A stretch of 64,000 bases of DNA, taken from assembly GCA_008360955.1 (NCBI GenBank), contig LUCM01006241.1:485853-549852 (forward strand), in the 5' to 3' direction. The notes beneath the pieces were generated by a model, which saw only the letters and a list, made by a program, of their open reading frames with translations, did no database searches and was not told where the DNA came from. Position numbers and translations under genes: made by a program. Source of the DNA: Fasciolopsis buskii. Taxonomy: Eukaryota > Platyhelminthes > Trematoda > Plagiorchiida > Fasciolidae. This document shows, one piece after another, positions 47,380 through 59,500 of the stretch; within the stretch, counting starts at the first letter, position 1, and every line of letters begins with the position of its first letter.

Positions 47380-47775
47380 ACGCATACCACAGATATCCAG
47401 CCTAAGCCTACAAATATCTCAACATGGTTGGGGGTGGGTACCTTAGACTCTGAGGCCACTCGCCCTGAGGGGCTCTCGAAATGCGCCCTAGTGACCGTGT
47501 ACTTCAAAACAGCCCCTGCGTGGAAGTTCAGGGACGAAGGCGAATACCCGGTGCCTTCCACTGGGTTGACTGGCCCTTAGCAATCAGTCTAGAGATAGCC
47601 AACCTGTGATTTCAAGCCAGCCACAGGTGACGTACGGAGCACACGATTCTACGCACGTAGCGGACGGCGTGTAGGACGCCAAAGAGGTTTGGCATCACCC
47701 GAAGGGCTTGTGAGCTGAATAATCAGTCACCGGTCCCCAGTGGATTATATGACCCTCAGATCGTCCTGCCATTTG
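47380..47775 (-). repeat. Repeat sharing a block with family C
   Basis: Read on the minus strand, about 60 bases from 47,770 (GACGATCTGAGGGTCATATA, then GACCGGTGACTGATTATTCAG) match family C. The rest, G+C-richer, has no counterpart in the window. It is bounded on the right by TA-rich DNA. Confidence 0.45.
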
Positions 47776-47845
47776 TATATATCAGCATATATATGTGAAT
47801 ATAAACATACGCAAGTGAATACATATATATATATGCATATATATC
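47776..47845. repeat. TA-rich simple repeat
   Basis: Clustered TATA tracts with interruptions (CATATATATG, ACATATATATATATGC). Confidence 0.85.
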
Positions 47846-50800
47846 CAACTCCAATCGCCAACTGAGATACATTAAGGATGTTTAACTAATGACTTTTAAT
47901 AGGATGTAATAAGACAGCTGGAAAAATCGTCAGAGACAAAGGACGGTATTTTTGTTAGTTACCGCATACCTGAATTTTTCTAGTGTTTGACTTTAAAGAG
48001 CGTGTGAGTACAACTGGACCATACAATATTTGTGTCAATGGATTCTATTGTGACTATGAAGAAAGTTCAAAAACTAATAGCAGAAGTGATGTGCTTGTGT
48101 GTGGCTTTAATTGTCATTTGTCCAATGGTATACACAGGTGAACACTTGTTGCGTACGCCCCAGCGATACGCACACTAGGGCAGTCGACTGCGTGACCTGA
48201 ATAGGGCTATACGTACAAATTTCAGCGGTACTTTCTGAATACTTCAAAATCAACCACCACGTCGAGTGTTACTCGAGTTGGAAAGCGCCAAAGTTGCTAT
48301 TTTCGAACCTCGTTCCCAGCCACAGATCAATTACGTCATTCCACCCTCTCTGTTAGGCATCCTTCACCAGACCCAGCTACTTGAACGAAACCTCAGTATT
48401 AAAGTATCGCAATCTGCCAACTCTAGAACGTATATTCAGTTATCCGGTATCTGAGAGCAACGTTTTCAACAATGAATTTGAACTTTTTAAGTCATCTCTC
48501 GCCCCGAATAAACACATGATAGGTATTGGGGACGACGATGCGATCACACAAATCCCTCTTGGTTGTAACCAGCGCTTCGCTATCAAGTAACTTTTAATTA
48601 CTTCTGGCCTGGGAAATGGTGTGGTCTTCTAAAGGTATACGAATCGGTAACCAGCAATAAATTGCGGGAAAAACTGAAGAAACCCCTACAGAGGACAGTA
48701 AAGTAATGACCCACGAATTATAATAAAAAAATCAAAAATGCATTGAAATAATCATCGCTCTCTGAAAACAATTGAATCAAACAGACTTGAAAATAAATCC
48801 GATGTTGTTAAACGTGAAAACACTTGGCAGTAAGTAATCTGCTGCCCAGCTAGTTCAGTTCAGTTCATTTCTTATATCTATTAACTTCCTACCAACGCGC
48901 TGTTTTAATTTGTTACTTCATAGGAGTACATATCCAAAAAGGGGAAAATATAACGAGTAGTGTCGATAGACTGCAAAATAAGAACGCTACTGACTGCGGT
49001 ACTGAGCTGTCAAGTGTTGTTGCTTGAAAGATCCTGTGGCCTAATTGTCTCCTGGTTAGGATTTTCATACCATTTAGCCATGTCATCAAGTGACCACCTA
49101 AGCCCATCTTCCAGTTGTATCGACCTCGGAAAACTGCACAAAACGGAGTGGCTATTTCGTGGGCAAGCGCCACATCTCTCAACAACCACGTAGTCATTTG
49201 GCCCGGATGATTACAAAGCTTGTCCTAATGAGACCTCGTGGTTTTGTATCAATTCAAGTTGTAGCGGACCTGTGCTTGATGTATGTCTTCTGCAATCATG
49301 CATAAAGCATGCAATAAAATGGTATTAATGGAACAAACAGTACGAATCTAGTTTGCACTATACTGGTCCTAACAGGGTTGACTTCAACGAGTCGAACCTG
49401 GAGCGAATGATAACTGGCATTTCAATGTCGATTTCCTGAACGGGAAACTAACCTGTGCTCAGTCCGCGGAAGGAGAACGGGTCAAAAAAATTTCATACTT
49501 GAGGTATAATGCAGAACGGAAACTTGGAAAATAAACTAAGGACCTCCAAAAAAATTGTTAATCCTAGTACACAAAAAAGGCAAACCACTCCTATGACTAT
49601 CCACGTGTACAGCACAATCGGAGATACGTGAATAAACACAAATGGAACTTACCAGGGGTACGTGGTGAGAGAGCCAAGAGACAAAATCGTTTTTTCCACT
49701 GCAAGTGATATTTAGAGATAGTGACACTACTACCTAGCACATACCTTTCGTCCGTCGCGAAACTTGGCACTCCCTTGAAGAACCACTCGAATTTTGAGGG
49801 TATTCAAAGTTGACATGAATGCATTAATAATCCATCGACAACACAAAATATGGTATTAAATTATACATCCTCAGTTAGTTCGCAAAGGTTAAAATCCAAG
49901 GAGGTCATACACTGAGGCAACCTACGTTGCCATGGCGCAAGCTCTGGCGACCCGAGAACATGTGATTACTCCGGCCTTGAAAAGCGAAAGTGAATCGACA
50001 CAGAAAAAGCAAGGGAGAAGATATCTCAATTCAGTTTATAGAGAACAAAAGCATCAATGTTGTCCAAACAGGGTTCTAGATTTGTTTATTGTAATTAGGT
50101 TATTTTGACTTTCGTCGATGAATGTGGCTTCAGACGCAAATTTTGGCAAAGATATTATTAAATCTTGCAGTCCTAATGTTTTCCCCGGGTCTTGGTACGT
50201 CGCTTCCAGTCGTCTACATTTGGTAAAGTCGTCTTGCAATTGTTTGCGATTTACAGAAGATTACTGTGCGGTAGAAAAAGGAGGTAGGTTTAGAGGCCAA
50301 ATGTTTCGGGCGCCTCTAAAGACTGAACTCAACACCGTGAAAATCGCTTTTAAATGTTGAGCCCGTTCTCAGATAAGGATTCTTGGTCATATCAATCAGA
50401 ACACCCGGCTCCAATGAACTGTTTAACTTCAAGGCCAGCCTTAATCTGGCACCTTTGGTGATCCAAAAATTCAGGGTTGCAATATACGAAAAAGGCAGAC
50501 ATCAACCATCGGATGCCTAACCCAAATGAGTAAGTGCCACCACCCATGCCGCATCGCACGTCGCCGGCCACGTAAATCTGTGACCGGCGCTTGCTTAAGC
50601 ATTTATCAATTGGATAAGCCAACACTTAAAATTTGGCCGATTGTGAGAAGCCTGTTTGGTTAAGTGAATATAATAGTTAGTATCGCTCCTCATTCTCAGC
50701 GAAGATGGACCACCTCTAAGCCACTGCCAACATCTGGTAGTTCATCACTGCCCACCATTTAATCCATTTAGTCCATGAATAAAAGATCAGGGATGTGTTC

Positions 50801-50930
50801 GTTTTCTACTTCTTTCGTAGAGCGTTGTAACAGCGGATAGCAGTTCGGGATGAGTCGATCGATCAACTAAGCGTGCGGATGGAGGGCACATAGGCCAGAG
50901 TCATTTCGTGGGATTTCTTCTTACTGTCCA
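47846..50930. other. No gene seen
   Basis: Frames of 60-90 codons occur on both strands, but none has splice support or a recognisable product. The overlapping plus frames at 48,266-48,590 look mildly coding but match no family that I know. Confidence 0.35.
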
Positions 50931-50936
50931 AGCGAC

Positions 50937-51913
50937 GTGGGGCAAAAATGGAAAAAATGCTGGAAGGCGTGTTGTGAGTTAATTGAAAATGTGCTGCTAA
51001 GGCTGAGAACTAGGGTGAAGCAGCTGAGGTTTGAAAAATCTCAGCTTACCGAAAGTTTCACGAGGTCTCCCTTTGGTCAGCTTGTGTGCCCGCCACGTGA
51101 TGCAGCCCGGTACCCCTTCTCGCTGGCTTGCGTGGACAAAGCATCCTTGAATACCGTGGCGGCAAGTGGTCGTGAAATCCTAACATACATCCCGGACGGC
51201 TGGACGGAAGTCGTTCCATCGTTCTGGATATCTCCAATTGATTTTATAAGCCCGAAGGCTCAAAATACAACTCGGAAATGCTCCCTACTGTCGTGGTCTT
51301 CTGGGTTTCGTAGTCCGTATGGCTTGTGTCAGAAACAGTTCGGTACATTCTGATAATCCATATCCGTTCGCTGCCGTTGTTGGCAGAATTCTGGATACTA
51401 ACTTTAAATCCAAACACCATGCCCCTGTTTGAATCCTTTTTCCGCCCTGGAATTCTGAAACATTTGATTTCTGTGATCTGAGCCTGGGCAAGCGCCAAAA
51501 CACTATTCCGTATGTGGCCCTACAGAAGTGTCGTATAAAAGTGCTAAAACCCAAAGTTTCCCCAGGGAATCATTTCTTTTTGAGAGATTGGCAGCTGAAG
51601 TTACCTCGGCAGCGGCTATGGTACACAGATATCCTGGTATAAATGCCCATGTTTGTGCATACCGACTCCCGATACATGCTTCGGAATCATAACCAGGGTT
51701 CTGCTGCTCTGAAAAACTGGCATTAAGAAACTTCGCTTACCCACTTCCGCACTTGGCTCAGATCCATTTGTGGTGAAAACCATTGGTGGAAAGCATGGCT
51801 GAATGAAGACATACGAAGAAACACATTTTGTATCAGAATTCCGAAATGCAGCGGAGTACCTGGCTGGCCTTTGACGACAGTAGAACCACCTAGTTTGGTG
51901 CCTCAGTGGCACC
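50937..51913 (+). mobile_element. Probable upstream part of a BEL/Pao remnant
   Basis: This lies immediately 5' of the integrase remnant. A 138-codon plus frame (50,937-51,353) and broken frames after it occupy the place where the RT/RNase H end and integrase zinc-binding region would lie. I cannot match individual motifs with confidence, so assignment rests mainly on position. Confidence 0.35.
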
Positions 51914-52449
51914 ATGCGGGCAACAGACAGAAAAATCTGCGGATGCCTGATGGCTTGCGTGAAATCGCAAGCCGTGCACCTCGAAGGCACACACTCGCTA
52001 GGCGCGGGTTCGTTCGTACAGGAGCCTCGGCGATTCCCGGATAGTCGAGGCATGCCGTTCAACATTTACTCTGATAATATTTCTGAACTCTTGGAGCCAG
52101 TGGAGAATTCTGACTTATGAATCAAGCATTAGGGAAGGGTGTGCTAAATGACAAAATCTCGCCGATAGCGCAATGGCCCTTCAACCCTCCGTACGCCATC
52201 TATATAAGTTTGAGCAAGTCTGTTCGAAGGATAACGTTCTCGCTGACTCACCGACAAACATCTGACGACGGAATTTTAAGTCAAGTGTTGACTGAAGTGC
52301 AAAGAATACTAAACAATCATCCACTAGTACTGATGTACTCTGGCGACTTCAACCATTCGGCCTTGATTCATATTGATCCTTTAGCACTAAGGTTCAGCAG
52401 CAATTTCGTGAAACCTGTTGACATTCGCGGGGTATATCTTAGCGGGTGA
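51914..52449 (+). mobile_element. BEL/Pao-type integrase remnant
   Basis: Two overlapping plus frames carry integrase blocks in order. The first has CGCLMACVKSQAVHLEGTHS, then RRFPDSRGMPFNIYSDN (usual YGCLFTCL.TRAVHLE...RRF..RRG.P..I.SDNGTNF). The second has WPFNPPYA and then SVRRITFSLTHRQTSDDGIL with EVQRILNNHPLV (usual W.FNPP.A.H.GG.WER.I.SVRRIL...LT.....EVE.ILN.RPL). The SDN aspartate remains, but the GGxWE glutamate block is replaced. A frame shift near 52,117 joins the two. Dead copy. Confidence 0.8.
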
Positions 52450-53470
52450 AAATAAATCAAGTGTCTGACCAAGTTCCTTTGAACAGGTTGATTGCGATAA
52501 TACATGCAAACTCGGGAAGCCCGACAGAAGTAGATGCATAGCCAAGCTCCATTTAAGGCGGGTGACCTGTTGATAGTCCACACGTCCATGTCGGCTTGTG
52601 GCTTCTCGGCATCTTGAAGCAGAGGATCCATAGTTCCGATTGGCCTAAATTGACGGTCAATACTACAGCGGCGAAGGGAACGCTGACTCGCCATTAGCGT
52701 TGCGTGGGCCTCCCGGAAAAGGAGGAAGGAGTGGATGATAAGAGTTTTTGAGAGCAGACGGTAATGAAATTTAAAAGGCCAAGAACCAGTAAGTCGGAAG
52801 CTCCGCATTCATATGCACACATTTCGTTTTGTCCTACTGCGCCATGCAAACTAGGTAATGAATAACGTACATTTTTCCAAGACCAATTGCAGATTAATTC
52901 CCCACATGACATTAGACAACGATTTGAAGTAATTCCCTCATCGCCCACTTGCCTCTGAGAACCGTGTTGGCGCATTTGTTTCAGAACTGACAGCAAGCCA
53001 TTTAATTAAGTGCCCATTGTAAAACTGACACTGTAACCTGGAACATTCCGTAAGCCGATATCCCGATTACCCCATTTTTTGCCTTGTCAACCATGCGGTA
53101 TATTGTTTTGTATTGCACCTTTGGCTATGTGCTAGTGTAAGCAGCCACCAATATTCTTGCCTACACATACCACGTCTCTTTCGTGTTTCTCGCTTCCGCT
53201 ACTTGATCGTCTTTGCTTACATCCTGGGCAAGTTGCACCTGTTATGCTCAATAACAGTTGATAAAGGGTTACGAAATCGATAAAAGAGAAACTGATCCAA
53301 CGGGCGGTGTTTCATAGGCCAGTCTGCAAACAGTCGCCGGAGGACCAGTCCAGTTAATGTAGGGCTTAGGTAGGTATCAATAAACCTTTATCTCATTAGT
53401 TAAGCTTTGACTTGCTTGGTTCAGACGGCATTTAATTAGCAGTAGCAAGTAAGCCTGGGGAAAATCCTCT
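52450..53470. other. 3' flank of the BEL/Pao remnant, possible LTR
   Basis: The minus frame of 146 codons (52,368-52,808) is antisense to the element and not called. An AATAAA lies at 53,379-53,384 near CTTTATCTCATTAG, as might occur in an LTR, but no second LTR copy was seen. Confidence 0.25.
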
Positions 53471-55990
53471 GAGAAGAACAACCTTTCGAATCATAATTCA
53501 TAGTATCACTGTCATGGGGATGCCTTAAGCCTCTTATTTCACGAATGTCTCTTTTTACTCTAAAGTTTGTTTTTAGCACTCACCGCGCTATTCCAACATC
53601 TACTGTTTTGGAGCCCGCATGAACCATGCGGTTGCTTCTGTACAGTGACATCGACATTAGTTTCCAGTCTTTGTGAACGCGCCCCTGAGGTTTTCTTGTA
53701 CTTGCACATTGATCGAGTTTATGGTGCAGCTTTCTGGAACACATGAATCAACTGTGTTTTCTTTTTGGGATTCGACCTTGGGTGCGCATTGTTCAGACGC
53801 TGTTTACACCCACGGCATAAACAGCAAAGGGCAGAGGCGGATGCCGGGATACCTGCTCATTAGTGATGGGACGGGGTTAACTGATAAATCGAATATAGAA
53901 AATCATTGCCAATTTCTTGTCTGATGTTGCATCTACTTGAAAACGGAAGAAAACCATCGGCAATTATTCATTAGGTTGAAAGTGGTTGGCTAAGTTGATG
54001 TGAATCATTCCTAAAATGCAAAACGATCAATGTTTTGTGCGAATAAGAATCAGAATCTCTGCCAAGGACAGGAAAGAACATGGAACATTGCATAAGTGGC
54101 AGATATACAGCCATCAACCTAAAGAATAGTCATGCAAAGAGAATGAAATTTAGCAGCACAACAAGCAACTTTGATGAAATTATCAGTAAATATCTGTCAG
54201 CAGGTAGGCTTTGCTATTCGTAAGTTAAGTGAAAACGAGATAGAATCAGCAAGTGGGTTTCACACATGGGCAGACTTGGGCGCGACACCAAAGATCATGT
54301 GTGTGCGAAGGGAAGCACGGAGTGCCAGTGAAGCTAACGTGATGCGGTGACCACCATGGTCAGAAAAGTCAGCAAAATCTTCAGTTAGATTCATTTGAAG
54401 CGCACTTATGCTTTAGAACTTTATTGATGCAATTTAGGCGCTGGATCAGAAAACAACAAATTAACCAAATTGGCCTAGACGACTACTTTCAACGTGTCCA
54501 TGCCAATGACAAATCTTTATTTGCGGCGGCATTGTAAATAATTAAGATCAGTGACAACCTGGAAATGAGGGGGCGTGTTGCTCCTCTCGTTTCTCCACGG
54601 GCGAGACAAATCCCTGTCGTTCCATTGTGGCACCGTATATATGTCTGCTTTTATGACGGTCATCACATAGTCCGTATATGGTAAGGACAGAATGGTTCGG
54701 TTGTGGTAGGCAGGTAAACTTTGATATGGCGGGCGGAACTCTTGAGTAGTCGCAAAAGCAGCAGTGCATCTCAAGGCTGGGGGCGGGTTAATTCCCAGGT
54801 CCGGGGCATAAAGAATTGAACATTCATTTAACGCCGCGCAAAAAACAATAGGTTAAAGCGACCAACGCGAGGCAGAAGATTAATAGAGGGAGATGGCATA
54901 GTGATTGCTGGGTTGGGAGAAGGCGTCAAAATTGCAACTTTCTCACAGACAGCAACGAGGAGGTAAGTGCAGCAGATGGGATGTTCGGAAACAACACCTA
55001 TTAGTGATGACAAGTTGTCTTAGTTTGATAGGCATGGTAAAAGAGACAGGCGGCAGTTGAGTGGAGGCTAAACGTAAGGGAGTGGCATCGGAAACATATA
55101 AGAGTACACCTGAAGAGGGAAATAGAGCTTCGTGAGAGTCAACCTACTTAGTGAGCGTGATTGAATGATGGGCAGATGGCAAAGGTGTTGATCAGAACTT
55201 ACAATTTTTCGTGGCTGATAATGTAGAATCGACACATGCTTGTTGGGGTACTTAACTGAGTTAGTTCTTAAGAACATATAATTGGGACCGGCTTCGAATA
55301 CTGCGTTGTCAGAAATGTTCGCAGAATCCAACATTAAGGGATTGTTGACCATTAATTAAGTAGTTCAGGAGTGTCTAAATGTGTTGCGTGTTGGACAATT
55401 ACCTTGGAGATTGGGAAGTTCATCCATAGTAAGATGTTTGTAAATAGAAATAGGTCAGACCTTGAAGAAATCCTGAGGTTAGACCACGCCTGTCTCGGTA
55501 GCGAACAGCATATGGAAAGGAAGGAAATAGTTAGAGGTGGTCTGCAAATGTGGCGCATCAAAATGGATCAGTTTTTGAAAAAGCACCTGTTGAGTACCAC
55601 TGAGGGCAGCTAGATAGATCCTGGCTTAAGTGAAATATACTTTTTCTTATGCCCAAGAATATGCTTGGCAAACGGAAGTTGGGAGTTTGCCTTCAGTCCC
55701 ACTAGCAGTTTTAGCGGGGTCTTATACTGAAAATTAGGACAGAATTTTGGATTCCCGAGGCCAAGGAGATCGGTTTGAAAGTCCGATTATTCTTCTGCCA
55801 GCAGCAACTTGGAAGGCTACTTCCAATATAAATATCGTGAGGGCGATAAAGCAAACCAAGATCCGTTACTCTATGATTAAGTGAACTTGGGGAATCACTG
55901 TTTACAAGAGAGTGAGGAGGAGCTTAATATAGCAATATCCCCTGCTACCACAGAATTCCATCTTCTAAATGCTGCACAAGTTTTAAAGAT
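53471..55990. other. No gene seen
   Basis: Short unsupported frames only. The plus frame at 55,371-55,613 and the minus frames at 55,068-55,561 may include decayed LINE C-terminal sequence, but no motif is clear. Confidence 0.35.
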
Positions 55991-56016
55991 TAATCAGGTC
56001 TTGTTGTACTCGAAAA

Positions 56017-56560
56017 TTAGTACTTTTCAGATCTATTAGAGAGAATAAATAAATATGTCTTTGCCGTCAGCGAACACAAACAGTGCTCCACGGTTTCAAT
56101 GTGGGATACGCCTTTGACGTACATTGGGAATAAGAGCAGGCCAAGCACACATCCCTGGACTACAACAACAGTAACTAGGAGAAGTTGTGAAACCGACAGT
56201 TCGATGGAGACCACACGCTGACCTGTGAGAAGACAAGAAGAGAATAATTTCATGAGAAATGCGTCCGACTCGTAGGCCGATAATATGGGGGAAATTCTTA
56301 TGTGTGGAGCACGATCCAAAGCTTTATTCATGTATAGAAATAATAATGAGACTGTTCCTGTTCTCGGCAGCTTTAGTGATTGAGGTAAAGAAATCAAGTC
56401 GCCAGGCAGTACAAGGCTGCATTTTCATAGAACCTCGCTGGTTTTAATGGATAAGACCATGTGAGAACAAGTACTCCGAAAGACATTCGTTAATCAGTTA
56501 TTCAAACGTCCCGGTGAGTACTCCAGTAACACTGACTTTGTGGATCATGAAAAAATTCCT
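56017..56560 (-). mobile_element. Jockey/CR1-like reverse transcriptase remnant
   Basis: On the minus strand a broken stretch near 56.4-56.5 kb (an ISHG-like start, then RGSMKMQPC) precedes the frame 56,017-56,397. That frame reads YMNKALDRAPHIRISPILSA, then LLTGQRVVSIELSVS and VQGCVLGLLLFPMYVKG. These are the LDFSKAFDRVPH block, the FLTGRxQRV block and the PQGSVLGPLLFLIYVND block of Jockey/CR1-like RTs, in order. The motif A Asp is lost and the FADD box is unrecognisable (SLTAKT position). This is a different LINE class from the RTE copies. Confidence 0.75.
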
Positions 56561-59500
56561 TTTTATGCATTGAGGCAATAAATAGGACTTCTTGCTGGGG
56601 TAGAAAAATACTACATGCCAACTGCAGGTTCTAGGTGCTCAGCAATAAAACAGAATCATCTGGTGCACCTAGTCTAGTTCGTGCTGGGGATACCGTTTCG
56701 AAAGAGAAGAGCCAAATGTCTTGCACTTTTCACAACGAAACAAGTATCCTTGTGCACATCATATACACCAGACAGCGGCTCGGTGGTCTTAGGGAAATCG
56801 GTGATGATTTCAGCTTATACTTCTCTTTCACCCTCATTACTGAACACAGTACATACTTGCTACCATAGACTAACGGACCAAATAATGTCGTCCACCTTGC
56901 TTAACCGAAAGAAGAGAGAGAAGGCTCTCGCAATCATCAAACCGACGTACTGACCTAGCTCAGACGGTGTCCCCCAATCCCAGTCCCCTTCGACAAACCA
57001 GACATTGCACTTTTATTGTTGGACCTATTCACTACCCTTAAGCCAACTGGGGTAATTGCTGGTTCGGTGGAAGGTCTGAAACATTAATTCTGGTTACAAA
57101 ACTGGACCACTGTAGGATCCACAAAAATATTGGGGCATGTTACAAGGCAAAGGGATGGTTTTGTGGTTGGAGGAAGATAGTGTGCGATTTGGATGTTGTA
57201 CGATTCAGGTAGGCGAACGGTGGACAAGAAAATGGGTAAAGACTGAAGGCTCGTTAAAACTGGGCGCCCCCCGGCCAAGCCAGTAGAGCCACAGCAGTTG
57301 TAGTGGTCACGACAGTCACAAACAGCCGTAGACTGACTGGCAGCGTTTGGGAGTATAAGCCAAGGGTAGAAGAAGGGGAAGGACTGGGGAGGTGGGACTG
57401 GGGTTGCGGTGGAGGCGGAAGTTGTGGCAACAAGCGCGGGTGCTAGCCGGCATTACGGGCGTCCAGCGGCGCTAATACTTCTTAAGGTAAGGATGACGGA
57501 GAAGCTGACTCAGATTTGCCAAATGGAGTTGATTAAGCGGACCGAATCTTTAAAGGGGTGTCGCAGACACAGTAATTGGCCCGCGGCTGGCTAAACAAAA
57601 TATTTGAAAGAAAGGAATGAGATGATTGCGCTACCGACGGTTTTGGTGAAAGATTTGACTCTTATATTTTAACTGATTGTACGTTAGATGATGTGGTGAA
57701 ATTGTGGCCCTTTTATGATGGTTGCGTGGATAAAACGGTCACTGAATCTTAAGTGGGCACCTGAGGTGAGACCAGCGCATTTCTGTGTGATACTATACCG
57801 CCAAATGGTGCTTTCCTGTGTAGGTTGCTGCTGATTTGTTGAGGCAAGCTCTGTGTTAGTGCACTTGGTGCAAAGTTAAAAGTACCTGAGCAAGGTTGGC
57901 TTTTGTTTCAGACAGACTGCATGCTGTCTATGGTAACTGGCATTAGACGGACCAAAATAACGTAAACTCTCGTTGCTGTGGATTGCTGTTGAGAGTAAGA
58001 GGCCGCAAACTGGTAGATTACGGTGAATATGTACACATATGCAGAGTTAGAGCTCACCTATTTGATAGAAATAACTCTCCGGGTAGAGGCAACCTCGGAG
58101 AAGTGTAGTCATTTTTTTAGGTTCGCTATTTTTCTTCAGTTTGGCCGCTCATTACGGGCACCTTTAATAGGGAGCCGTTAGAAATCTCCAAAATTTTGGG
58201 ACATGGGCATCTTGGGGATCTTGTGCTAGGTCTTTTGCAGTGGCCTGTTAGATTGATCATACTGCAAGCATTCAGTCTAGTGGATTTAGTTTGATGTAGT
58301 GGACGCTTATCAGGGACATCAAAGATACAAACATCCTTGCGATCAATAACCAGTTTAGACGTCTTGGATGTGACATCGCGCGTTTAATAATAGTAAAAAT
58401 AATGTGTAGAGTTCTTGACATCCGAGAATCATCCGCAAGACAAGATCAAACATACACAATGATGGTGCAGTGGAAACATGGAAAAAAATTCACTCTTGAA
58501 GCCGCAGAGTGTCTGTGCTCTCATGAACATAATCTGCAATGTGATGGGCCATAAACGAGCTTTCGAGCTTTTAGGTCAAAGCTAGATAATCCTTCGCCAA
58601 AACTTTTAGGGCTGACTATGAGTCACGCACAGCGAGTCAGTCCATGTTTAAAAGCATCAAAAGTGCGTATTGCCGGCGCAGAATTTGGCCGGGAAATCAT
58701 GACCGGGTTCCACGAAAAGCAAAAGGGTTATATGGTGAAGATGAAGATCAATAGGGATGTAATAACGGGATGGAGATGAGTCAAAATCACACTGGATATC
58801 GTATGAGGTGGATGGAGAGTAGTAATTAACAACAGTCATGAGTTTATTGGTCTGATTTGGATATTTTACTGGGGCCGGTTGCGCTAGTTGGATCCACAGT
58901 CAGGATCAAGGGAAGGGCTTTTGCCAACGTCTCTTCCGTTAGTTTGCCCTGTTTTGCCGAAACCCGAGAGGGGATCCAATGATTGAACCATCTGCAGGAC
59001 CAGCTTGCTAACCAAACTCATCTCGGGAACCTAGCGAGAAGCATATGACAAATTTATTTTATCATATTACCGTATGAGAAACCTCTGAGACTACAAAAGG
59101 AGTCGTATTGTAGGTGGCGAACTCATGTTAACCGATAGACATCGTCTCCTTTTTGGCTCTATCGGGCCTGGCATTAGTACACCTGCCGAAAATGGAAAGA
59201 AGCAGCACTGAGGGGCCAAAGAGCTACTTTCATCATAAGAGGGACTGAAATGGCTTGGACGTGCAAGCCAGCTTGCAACTTCTGGATTGGTTGAGAACTC
59301 CTTTTCCCTCTTCTTTTCGGTCCTCTGTCGAAACTATGTTCCTCCCGTCCAACTTGTTCTTAATGACGCTGATTTCGGTAGCCGTTTATTTTCGGCTCGA
59401 CGTGTTCCCTTCTGTGTTTCTCACCTGAGCTCTTCATTTGAGGGTATCTTACAAACATTTTGTGCAGTCAATTGCAACCTGACTTGGGGCGGCTTTTTTC

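Noticed and set aside
52368..52808. 146-codon minus-strand frame
   Set aside because: Antisense to the BEL/Pao integrase remnant; no product recognised.
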